A stretch of 5,559 bases of DNA from positions 1 through 5,559 of the forward strand of contig JASFVN010000300.1 in the NCBI GenBank assembly GCA_050049805.1. Reading direction: 5' to 3'. Made by a program: the position numbers and the translations under genes. Positions 1 to 5,559 of the stretch are shown here, piece after piece (the stretch's first letter is position 1; each line of letters starts with the position of its first letter). A model generated the notes under the pieces. It was given only the letters and a program-made list of their open reading frames with translations. It was not told the DNA's origin and searched no databases. The stretch comes from JABDNZ01 sp050049805. Its GTDB lineage: Bacteria; Gemmatimonadota; Gemmatimonadetes; Longimicrobiales; Gaopeijiaceae.

Positions 1-922
1 CGTGCGGGTCTACGTGGACGGCGATACCAGCCCCTCCATCCAGGGCACCGGCACGGAAGACTACTTCCTCTCGGCCTGGGGCCTGGCCGAGCACCAGTAT
101 CCCTATTTCGGCTGCACGTATCTAAGCGACGATCCCAGCAACCTGGGAATGAGGGCCACCTCGTACCGGTGGCACATAGACGATCCCATCCGGTTCGAGA
201 AGTCCCTCCGGTTCGAGATCGAGCACACCGGGTGGATCTCCGCCGACGAGACGGAGACGGGAGAAGTGGATGGCCACGTGGAACGGGAAGACGATATCGC
301 CACGGTTGCCTTCTGGTACCAGACGGGTCGCGCCAAGCGATTCACCACCCTGCCCGCGCTGGCCGAGAGGATCTTCCCGGACCACGATCTCGTCATCGAA
401 GGCAAGGACATCCTCCCCTCGGCCCGCCACTCCCGGGGCGCCCTCGAGCTCCAAGCCGGATACGACTGGACCGGCGACGGACAGCTTTTCTTCAATCCGA
501 CGTCTGGCACCGGGACCCTGGAGGTGGACTTTCAGATCACCGAAGAGGAGTTGAGAGGCCTGGTCCTCCGTCTCACCCATGGGCCGGACTACGGGCGGTA
601 TCGAATCTTCCTGGACGGCACCGAGGTGGAGAACCTCCCGCACTACCCGGACTGGAATCCCCTGGGAGCCAGGGACTTTTTCAGCGAGAGTGTAGAGGTC
701 CGGGACTTCTACCTGGGTAGCTACGTGTTGTCCCCCGGAGGACACACGCTTCGATTCGAGTCCGTGGAAAAGAACCCTCTTTCCAGCGGGGGCATGCTGG
801 GACTGGATTCGGTACGCCTACGGGAACGGTGGCAAAAGAAGAGACCCTCTCTGCGGCCCCAGGATGGTGGAGAAGGGCCCTTTGGGCCTGCTACAGACAC
901 GGTGGATTCAGGCGATCGGTAG
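1..922 (+). CDS. DUF2961 / GH172-like glycoside hydrolase, C-terminal part (5' end outside window)
   Basis: The reading frame is open from the window edge to TAG at 920-922. The GTG at base 2 is not a credible start, because the protein begins in mid-domain. The segment V-D-G-D-T-x-P-S-I-Q-G-T-G-T-E-D-Y-F near bases 11-67 is the hallmark of DUF2961, now CAZy family GH172. Known members act on alpha-D-fructofuranosides and alpha-D-arabinofuranosides. The Glu of GTGTEDYF (56-58) is a candidate active-site residue. It is followed by R-A-T-S-Y-R-W-H, typical of the core. From about base 400 to 830 there is a second beta-rich domain (HGPDYGRYRIFLDG, then LGSYVLSPGGHTLRFE and GLDSVRLRERW), matching the C-terminal jelly-roll domain of long DUF2961 proteins. 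About 200 or more N-terminal residues must lie upstream. The last 29 residues, after RERW, are low-complexity and look unlike the family; they may be a read-through tail. The family call is firm; the substrate is unknown. Confidence 0.88.
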   Translation, partial: VRVYVDGDTSPSIQGTGTEDYFLSAWGLAEHQYPYFGCTYLSDDPSNLGMRATSYRWHIDDPIRFEKSLRFEIEHTGWISADETETGEVDGHVEREDDIATVAFWYQTGRAKRFTTLPALAERIFPDHDLVIEGKDILPSARHSRGALELQAGYDWTGDGQLFFNPTSGTGTLEVDFQITEEELRGLVLRLTHGPDYGRYRIFLDGTEVENLPHYPDWNPLGARDFFSESVEVRDFYLGSYVLSPGGHTLRFESVEKNPLSSGGMLGLDSVRLRERWQKKRPSLRPQDGGEGPFGPATDTVDSGDR

Positions 923-925
923 GGG

Positions 926-944
926 AGGACGCCCCATGCGTCCT
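926..944 (+). terminator. Short GC-rich hairpin after the GH172-like gene, possible terminator
   Basis: AGGACGC (926-932) pairs perfectly with GCGTCCT (938-944) around a five-base loop CCCAT. It starts four bases after the stop codon of the upstream gene. There is no T-tract, so it is not a canonical intrinsic terminator. It could be a U-less terminator or an mRNA 3'-end stabiliser. It also sits at the convergent end facing the minus-strand genes, where a shared stop would be useful. Confidence 0.35.
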
Positions 945-967
945 GACCCGAGCGGAACTGCGCGACG

Positions 968-1186
968 TCAGGAGGCGCGCTGAGATTTCCTGGCGGACCG
1001 GGCGAGAAGACGGAGTGCTTCGTTCACGGCCGCGGCGTCTCCGAAGACCTCAGCTACATCGGGATCGAGTACGATCACGCTACTTCCTTCAGCGAAGCGA
1101 GATGCATACTTCCCGCGAACTCCCTCGCTGAAGTCATACTCCCCGCGCATCTCAGGTTCTCGGACCTTGTCTTTTTCACTGCTCAT
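968..1186 (-). CDS. Small BrnT-partner protein, probable antitoxin (YDFS-GVRGKY family)
   Basis: This is a 72-residue protein with a charged N-terminus (MSSEKDKVREPEMRGE), then YDFSEGVRGKYASRFAEG (residues 17-34), then SSVIVLDPDVAEVFGDAAAVNEALRLLA. I recognise this pattern from memory as a widespread family of small hypothetical proteins (DFS-x-G-x-RGKY ... VVVLDPDVAEVFPDS..VNEALR) that often follow BrnT-like toxin genes. It is not a ribbon-helix-helix BrnA. The likely role is to neutralise the toxin and perhaps repress its own promoter; this is inferred from gene order, not from a known mechanism. The ATG (1186-1184) lies inside the last codons of the ancestral toxin frame (TATGAGCAGTGA), so translation was coupled to the toxin; the upstream Shine-Dalgarno is poor. 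The gene is full length with no interruption. It lies antisense to the flanking hydrolase genes and is absent from their functional logic. Confidence 0.72.
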   Translation of the reverse strand: MSSEKDKVREPEMRGEYDFSEGVRGKYASRFAEGSSVIVLDPDVAEVFGDAAAVNEALRLLARSARKSQRAS

Positions 1187-1356
1187 AGGACTTTCGCTCG
1201 GCTGAGGATGAAACGCGCCTCACCGACCGAATGATCCGGGTCCGGGATGGTGACGGAAAGAGGATCACCGAAAGCTGTCGCGGCCTCGGCGAAGGTCACT
1301 CCGTGCTTCTTCACATTGGAGTCGGCCTTCTCAGGATCCCAGTCAAAATAGAGCAC
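1176..1356 (-). pseudogene. brnT: BrnT-family toxin gene, deleted and frameshifted in its 3' half
   Basis: On the minus strand, GTG at 1356-1354 opens a 57-residue frame. It starts VLYFDWDPEKADSNVKKHGV, then TFAEAATAFGDPLSVTIPDP, then DHSVGEARFIL, and ends SRAKVL with TGA at 1185-1183. The first ~51 residues are a clear BrnT N-terminal half (DWDPxKAxxNxxKHGVxFxEA, DPDHSxGExRF). BrnT is a RelE-like ribonuclease toxin, normally about 90-100 residues. The central and C-terminal strands (usually GxSxxGRxLVVVxTxRG..RIISAR) are missing. Immediately afterwards, in another frame, the codons read E-R-K-S-Y-E-Q-stop (TGA 1178-1176), the usual BrnT C-terminus. This points to an out-of-frame deletion of roughly 25-30 codons at about bases 1197-1210. 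A loss of this size should abolish toxicity. The start is supported by a strong Shine-Dalgarno at 1362-1370. The gene is too short and broken for ordinary ORF calling. Confidence 0.8.
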
Positions 1357-1485
1357 TCATTCTCCTTCCTAGTCAACGTCCCTGGAATCTTGGCTCGCGC
1401 ACCCGCACTTTCAACCATGCTCGTGCTCGGGGCGCCGAGTCTGATGGCATATTTCCCAAAATCTCACCCAAAGGATTGTTCTCTC
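1357..1485. other. Divergent intergenic region between the toxin remnant and the GH116 gene
   Basis: These 129 bases separate the minus-strand toxin gene from the plus-strand GH116 gene, so both must find their promoters here or further inside the neighbour. Part of it is AT-richer than the surrounding coding DNA: 1441-1500 counts 25 G/C of 60, against 40 of 60 at 3361-3420. I see no convincing -35/-10 pair on either strand and no operator-like palindrome. A weak AAGGA at 1471-1475 lies ten bases before the GH116 ATG. Confidence 0.5.
1362..1370 (-). promoter_or_regulatory. Shine-Dalgarno of the broken brnT gene
   Basis: The minus strand reads AGGAAGGAG, then five bases (AATGA), then the GTG start at 1356. 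The near-perfect site and spacing decide the GTG start over the ATG at 1360, which hits a stop after five codons. It shows that translation initiation of the toxin gene survives even though its 3' half does not. Confidence 0.7.
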
Positions 1486-4400
1486 ATGAGCACAGAAAAG
1501 TGTGGCTGCGGAGCCGGGGGATGCGGGAGTGGAGGGGCAGAGCGAGAAGACCGGTCGAGGGGGGACGGTTCCGCGGGGTCGCCTGAGACGGGGGGACCGC
1601 CAGAGATGGACCGAAGGGAGTTCGTGGCCACCGCCGCCGTGGGCGGCGCCGCACTTGCCACCTCACTGAAGGGGTTTCCCTTTGTGGCGGGGCCGTTTTC
1701 CCGGCAGGAAGGGGTGGACCACTTCATCCCTCTGGAAAAGCGCCTCACCGAAGAATGGATTCAACTGCTCTTCAAACGGGGGGAATCGACTTGGTACTCC
1801 GGTGAGGACCTTCGTACCATCGGCATGCCCGTGGGTGGAATCTGCGCCGGGCAGGTCTATCTGACCGGGGACGGCCGCCTCACCTCCTGGGACATCTTCA
1901 ACCAGAACCTGAGCACGGGGGCCGGGGCCGCCAACTACGTGGTGGGCCGCACTCCCGACCAGACGGTCCAGAGGGGAACCCTCGTCCAATGCCCCGATCT
2001 TCAACAGGGGTTCGTTCTCCAGGTCCGAACGCCGGGAGGCGACGTGCGCCGGACCCTGGATCGGGAAGGCTTCCCCGGAGTCCGCTTCTGCGGAGAGTAC
2101 CCCCTCGCCCGGGTGCGTTACACCGACGAGACCTTTCCCGTCCAGGTGGAGCTTCTGGCATTCTCTCCCTTCATTCCCCTGAATGCCACCGACTCCTCCC
2201 TCCCGGCCACCGTCCTCCGCTACACCGTGAGGAACACCGCTGACGGGCCCGTGGAGGTGGATCTCGCCGGGTGGCTGGAGAACGCCGCCTGCTATCACAA
2301 CGGCCGCCTCTTCGGTGAGGGGATCGTTCGGAGAAACCGGACTCTAGAGACCCCGACCCTCACCGCCTTTGCCGGGGAAGCCGAGGCAATCCCCCTTCCC
2401 GAGCCCGTAGAAGAACGGGAGCCAATCGTTTTCGCCGACTTCGAAGGAGACGACTATGGTGACTGGATCGTGGAGGGGGAGGCTTTCGGCACCGGTCCGG
2501 CCAGGGGCACGCTGGCAAACCAGAATCCGGTGAGCCGCTTCGACGGGGAGGGGCTCGTGAACACGTTCCTTGGTGGTGACGGGCCCCACGGTCGCCTCAC
2601 ATCACCGGCCTTCACCATCGAACGACCCTGGATCGCCTTCCTGGTGGGAGGAGGGGGACATGAAGGACGCACCTGCATGAACCTGGTGGTGGAAGGGGAG
2701 ATCGCGCGCACCGCCACCGGTTTGAACACGGAGGCCCTGGAGCCCCACAACTGGAACGTAGAGGATCTCCTGGGCCGGGAAGCGCGGCTGGTAATCATCG
2801 ATGAGGAGTCCGGCGGGTGGGGGCACATCAACATCGACCAGATCGAGTTCCGGGACAGTCCCCGGCGCCGGGACCCCGGAGAGCTCCACGAGTGGAACGA
2901 CTTCGGAAGCTTCTGCCTGGCCGTCCTGGGAGAGGGCCGGTGTCTACCATCCCTCCCGGAGGGGGCTCCCGAGGACGGGGCGCTGGGCGGCGCAGTCGGT
3001 CCTGAAACGAAGCCCCTGGATGAACGCCTGGTGGGAGCCGTCGGGAAAACCCTCCGCCTGGAGAGCGGCGAGGAGGGGGTCGCCACTTTCGTGGTTTCCT
3101 GGTTCATGCCCAACATGTACCGGAACGACGACCTGGTGGGAAACCACTACGCCAATCGCTTCGACGGCGCCGACCAGGTGGCCTCATACGTGGCGGACAG
3201 GATCGGGGAACTGGAGGCCCAAACCCGGCTCTGGCACCGGACCTTCTACGATTCCACCCTCCCGCATTGGCTCCTGGACCGGGTCCACTCCACCGTCTCG
3301 AACCTGGCCACCGCCACGACCCAGTGGTGGAAGAACGGCCGGTTCTGGGCCTGGGAGGGAGCTGGATGCTGCCGAGGAACGTGCGGCCACGTCTGGAACT
3401 ACGAGCATGCCATGGCCCGCCTCTTCCCGGAGCTGGAGCGATCCGTCAGAGAGATGCAGGACTTTGCCCCCGGCGTGGGCTTCTACCCCGAAACCGGAGC
3501 CATCGGCTTCCGGGGAGAGGGGTGGACGCTATGGGCCGGGGACTCCCAGGGCGGCTATGTCCTGAAAGCACTTCGGGAGCATCAAACGTCCCCCGACAGC
3601 GCCTTCCTCGAGCGGAGCTGGCCCAACATCAGGAAGGCCACCGAGTTCCTCATGGAACAGGACGGGAATGCCGACGGGATCCTGGAGGGAGCACAGCACC
3701 AGACCTACGACGAGAACTACTACGGCGCCAACACCATGGTGGGGTCCCTCTACCTGGGAGCCCTCCGGGCCGCCGAAGAAATGGCGCGAGACGTGGGTGA
3801 CGACGGGTTCGCGGAGCGGTGCCGGGAGATCTTCGAGGCGGGCCGGACCCAATCGGTGGAGCGCCTCTTCAACGGCGAATACTTCATCCAGGATGTAGAT
3901 CTGGAAGAGCACCCGGATTGGCAATACGGTGACGGATGCCTGGCCGACCAGCTCTTCGGGCAGGGGTGGGCCCATCAGGTGGGCCTCGGCTACCTCTACC
4001 CGGAGAACACGGTGCGTACCTCCCTGGAGTCCGTCTGGAAATACTGCTGGGCCCCGAACATCGGACCTCAAAACCAAGCACACGGTCCCGAGCGCTGGTT
4101 CGCCCTCCCGGGAGAGGCCGGCTTGTTTACCTGTACCTGGCCCAGGAGCCGCCACATGGGCCCACGGTCCACGAGGTACCGGAACGAGATCTGGACCGGG
4201 ATCGAATACCAGGTGGCCGGCCATATGGCATGGGAGGGCATGCTCACTGAGGCCCTGGCTATCTGTAGAGCCATTCACGAGCGCTATCACCCCTCGAAAC
4301 ACAATCCGTGGAACGAGATCGAGTGCGGTGACCACTACGCCCGGGCCCTGGCCAGTTGGACCATGATCACGGGCCTGAGCGGGTTCGAGTATCACGGTCC

Positions 4401-4728
4401 GAAGAGACAATTGGGGTTCGCACCCCGCATCACCCCGGAGGATTTCCGCTGCCCCTTCACGGGAGCCGAGGGCTGGGGGAGCCTGGCCCAGACCCGAACC
4501 GATGGTGGTCAGAGAAACCACATCACCGTTCGCTGGGGACGCCTTCCCCTGGGGTCGCTGGCTCTCGAGGTTCCCGATGCGGCCAGGGTCCAGGGTGCGA
4601 GGGTGATGCTGGACGACCAACCGATCCAGACGTCCATGAGGCAGGAAGGCCGGCAGATCGTGCTCGCTCTCCCGGAAGACACCGTCATCGAGGCGGGTTC
4701 CACCCTGATCGCAGGAATGGGATGGTGA
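1486..4728 (+). CDS. GH116-family glycoside hydrolase, Tat-exported, with inserted beta-sandwich module
   Basis: The protein is 1080 residues from ATG 1486 to TGA 4726-4728. It belongs to the GBA2-like GH116 family (beta-glucosidase, beta-xylosidase and beta-N-acetylglucosaminidase members). The N-terminus is a Cys/Gly-rich leader (CGCGAGGCGSGG), then a Tat signal: D42-R-R-E-F-V47 followed by a short hydrophobic stretch to about residue 68. The N-domain begins with GMPVGGICAG (113-122) and GRLTSWDIFNQ. A foreign-looking module occupies about 314-457. The catalytic (alpha/alpha)6 domain carries WEG with E624 (candidate nucleophile), GTCGHVWNYEHA (631-642), HQTYD with D742 (candidate acid/base), WTGIEYQVAGHM (903-914) and NPWNEIECGDHY (to 951). 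A beta-rich C-terminus follows. ATG 1486 was chosen because upstream sequence in this frame is antisense to the toxin genes; ATG 1606 (residue 41) is an alternative that would give a shorter Tat leader. GH29 follows 29 bases downstream. The exact sugar specificity cannot be read from the sequence. Confidence 0.88.
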   Translation: MSTEKCGCGAGGCGSGGAEREDRSRGDGSAGSPETGGPPEMDRREFVATAAVGGAALATSLKGFPFVAGPFSRQEGVDHFIPLEKRLTEEWIQLLFKRGESTWYSGEDLRTIGMPVGGICAGQVYLTGDGRLTSWDIFNQNLSTGAGAANYVVGRTPDQTVQRGTLVQCPDLQQGFVLQVRTPGGDVRRTLDREGFPGVRFCGEYPLARVRYTDETFPVQVELLAFSPFIPLNATDSSLPATVLRYTVRNTADGPVEVDLAGWLENAACYHNGRLFGEGIVRRNRTLETPTLTAFAGEAEAIPLPEPVEEREPIVFADFEGDDYGDWIVEGEAFGTGPARGTLANQNPVSRFDGEGLVNTFLGGDGPHGRLTSPAFTIERPWIAFLVGGGGHEGRTCMNLVVEGEIARTATGLNTEALEPHNWNVEDLLGREARLVIIDEESGGWGHINIDQIEFRDSPRRRDPGELHEWNDFGSFCLAVLGEGRCLPSLPEGAPEDGALGGAVGPETKPLDERLVGAVGKTLRLESGEEGVATFVVSWFMPNMYRNDDLVGNHYANRFDGADQVASYVADRIGELEAQTRLWHRTFYDSTLPHWLLDRVHSTVSNLATATTQWWKNGRFWAWEGAGCCRGTCGHVWNYEHAMARLFPELERSVREMQDFAPGVGFYPETGAIGFRGEGWTLWAGDSQGGYVLKALREHQTSPDSAFLERSWPNIRKATEFLMEQDGNADGILEGAQHQTYDENYYGANTMVGSLYLGALRAAEEMARDVGDDGFAERCREIFEAGRTQSVERLFNGEYFIQDVDLEEHPDWQYGDGCLADQLFGQGWAHQVGLGYLYPENTVRTSLESVWKYCWAPNIGPQNQAHGPERWFALPGEAGLFTCTWPRSRHMGPRSTRYRNEIWTGIEYQVAGHMAWEGMLTEALAICRAIHERYHPSKHNPWNEIECGDHYARALASWTMITGLSGFEYHGPKRQLGFAPRITPEDFRCPFTGAEGWGSLAQTRTDGGQRNHITVRWGRLPLGSLALEVPDAARVQGARVMLDDQPIQTSMRQEGRQIVLALPEDTVIEAGSTLIAGMGW
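2425..2856 (+). other. Module nested in the GH116 N-terminal domain (GH32-associated type)
   Basis: This covers residues ~314-457 of the GH116 protein, beginning IVFADFEGDDYGDW and ending GHINIDQIEFRD. It runs through GEAFGTGPARGTLANQNPVS, GEGLVNTFLGGDGPHGRLTSPAF, an FLVGGGGHEGRTCMNLVVEG stretch and EESGGWGHINID. I recognise this ~145-residue pattern (W-V-x-G-x-AFGxGPA...GGDGxxGxLTSPxF...GGWGHIN-D) from N-terminal accessory modules of some GH32 levanases/invertases and related secreted glycosidases; it is probably a jelly-roll sugar-binding fold. N-domain sequence (LENAACYHNGRLF before, EWNDFGSFCLAVLG after) flanks it, so it is an in-frame insertion in a surface loop rather than a terminal domain. 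A sugar-binding role is inference. Confidence 0.7.
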
Positions 4729-4746
4729 GCGGAAACACCCCCTACC

Positions 4747-4754
4747 GAGAAGGA
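4747..4754 (+). promoter_or_regulatory. Shine-Dalgarno of the GH29 gene
   Basis: GAGAAGGA lies three bases before ATG 4758, in the 29-base gap after the GH116 stop. The short gap with its own purine-rich site indicates a shared transcript with independent initiation. The spacing is tight but usable, and no other in-frame start precedes the signal peptide. Confidence 0.6.
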
Positions 4755-4757
4755 AAA

Positions 4758-5559
4758 ATGAAACCCACACCATCCACCACTGGGGTCTCCGGCCCGGTCC
4801 TCCTCCTGCTTCTGAGCTGGTTCCTGCTGGCCCTCGCCACTCCGAGCCCTTCAGCAGCCCAGACCTACAAGCCCACCTGGGAATCGCTGGACAGCCGGCC
4901 CATTCCCCCTTGGTTCGAAGACGCCAAGTTCGGAATCTTCATCCACTGGGGCGTGTACTCGGTCCCCGCTTGGATCCGAGTCAGGGAAGGCCGCTACGCC
5001 TCCTACGCCGAGTGGTACTACGCCCGTGTCATGGGAGAGCTGAAGGGCGACGAGGACTTCCACGAGCGGACTTTTGGGGAGGACTTCGAGTACCGGGACT
5101 TCGTTCCGATGTTCACCGCTGAACTCTTCGACCCGGACTTCTGGGCGAGTCTCTTCGCCGAATCAGGAGCCCGGTACGTGGTCCTGACCAGCAAGCACCA
5201 CGATGGTTTCTGCCTCTGGCCCACGGATAGCCCTTTCAAAGAGGGGTGGAACAGCATGGATGTGGGCCCGAAAAGGGATCTGGTGGGGGATCTCACCGAA
5301 GCCGTCCGGGCCCGAGGGCTCCGAATGGGCCTCTACTACTCCCTCATCGAATGGGAGACGAACCGCACCGGCCGCACTCCCAGCGGCCGGTTCATCCCCC
5401 AGGAGGCCATGGAGAAGTACGGAATTCCCCTGGACCGGTACGTGGACGACCACGTGATCCCCCAGCTCAAAGAGTTGGTGAACCGCTACGAGCCCGCCGT
5501 CCTCTTCGCCGACGCGGGAGAGTGGGACGAAGACGAGGATTTCTGGCGCACCAAGGAAT
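4758..5559 (+). CDS. GH29 alpha-L-fucosidase, secreted, N-terminal part (3' end outside window)
   Basis: The frame opens at ATG 4758 and stays open to the window end, giving 267 residues of an enzyme usually 450-600 long. Residues 1-34 form a Sec signal peptide: short basic start, L-rich core (VLLLLLSWFLLALA), and S-A-A before Q35 as the likely cleavage site. The catalytic (beta/alpha)8 barrel follows: PPWFEDAKFGIFIHWGVYSVPAW, with GIFIHWG at 59-65; EWYYARVMG; FTAELFDPDFWASLFAESGARYVVLTSKHHDGF, with KHHDGF at 146-151; and GLRMGLYYSLIEW. These are the standard GH29 motifs, with His residues lining the fucose pocket. The nucleophile region reads LFADAGEWDEDEDFWRTKE, so D252 is the candidate nucleophile. 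The enzyme releases terminal alpha-L-fucose by a retaining mechanism, presumably in the periplasm or outside the cell. It follows the GH116 gene by 29 bases, so the two are probably one operon. Confidence 0.93.
   Translation, partial: MKPTPSTTGVSGPVLLLLLSWFLLALATPSPSAAQTYKPTWESLDSRPIPPWFEDAKFGIFIHWGVYSVPAWIRVREGRYASYAEWYYARVMGELKGDEDFHERTFGEDFEYRDFVPMFTAELFDPDFWASLFAESGARYVVLTSKHHDGFCLWPTDSPFKEGWNSMDVGPKRDLVGDLTEAVRARGLRMGLYYSLIEWETNRTGRTPSGRFIPQEAMEKYGIPLDRYVDDHVIPQLKELVNRYEPAVLFADAGEWDEDEDFWRTKE

Noticed and set aside
122..745. Minus-strand frame of 207 codons opposite the GH172-like gene
   Set aside because: It overlaps conserved DUF2961 sequence on the plus strand, and the translation is a low-complexity G/V/P-rich shadow without recognisable motifs.
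876..888. GGCCC-TTT-GGGCC mini hairpin
   Set aside because: Five base pairs inside an open reading frame in GC-rich DNA is expected by chance.
829..1131. Plus-strand 100-codon frame spanning the end of the GH172-like gene
   Set aside because: No Shine-Dalgarno, an Arg-rich shadow-type composition, and its 3' half is antisense to the intact antitoxin-like gene.
1087..1133. Perfect 9-bp inverted repeat CTTCAGCGA / TCGCTGAAG with a 29-base loop
   Set aside because: It falls inside the antitoxin-like coding sequence, at the codons for FSE and FAEG; the loop is long and chance plus coding constraint explains it.
1316..1350. TTGGAG and AAAATA as a possible plus-strand promoter for GH116
   Set aside because: The spacing is too long, the match is poor, and the site lies within the toxin coding sequence.
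1231..1485. N-terminal extension of the GH116 reading frame back to ATG 1231
   Set aside because: These 85 codons are antisense to the toxin gene and the divergent region, resemble no GH116 sequence, and would bury the Tat signal 125 residues in.
3529..4773. Long minus-strand frame of 414 codons opposite GH116
   Set aside because: It is a shadow frame produced by high-GC codon bias on the other strand; the plus strand encodes conserved catalytic motifs across the same bases and the minus translation shows no domain.

Overview
This is a GC-rich bacterial window that reads as part of a carbohydrate-degradation locus. Three plus-strand glycoside hydrolase genes are present, the first and last cut by the window edges. 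A small minus-strand toxin-antitoxin-like remnant lies between the first and second. No taxonomic marker is present. The strong G/C third-position bias and the combination of a GH172-like (DUF2961) protein, a Tat-exported GH116 protein with a Cys/Gly-rich leader and a Sec-exported GH29 fucosidase suggest a Gemmatimonadota, Acidobacteriota or Latescibacterota-like polysaccharide degrader. That placement is a weak inference.

Layout. 1-922: C-terminal part of a DUF2961/GH172-like hydrolase, plus strand. 926-944: compact hairpin just after its stop codon. 968-1186, minus strand: intact 72-residue small protein of the 'YDFS-GVRGKY' type, the probable antitoxin. 1176-1356, minus strand: BrnT-family toxin gene whose 3' half carries an out-of-frame deletion; the normal C-terminal residues are still legible in another frame. 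1357-1485: divergent intergenic region. 1486-4728: Tat-signal GH116-family hydrolase with an extra jelly-roll-like module inserted in its N-terminal domain. 4758-5559: start of a GH29 alpha-L-fucosidase with a Sec signal peptide, running off the window.

Working together. GH116 and GH29 are 29 bases apart and very likely co-transcribed. Both are predicted to be exported, by different routes. With the upstream GH172-like enzyme they would trim exo-linked sugars (beta-glucose, xylose or GlcNAc; alpha-L-fucose; possibly alpha-furanosides) from a fucose-containing glycan. No transporter, sulfatase or regulator is visible, so the substrate cannot be fixed.

Most worth a second look: the decayed BrnT toxin beside an intact non-BrnA-type partner; the module nested inside the GH116 N-domain; and the GH116 active-site segment, where a cysteine cluster stands in place of the classical GBA2-like sequence. 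I did not find a clearly new multi-gene system.
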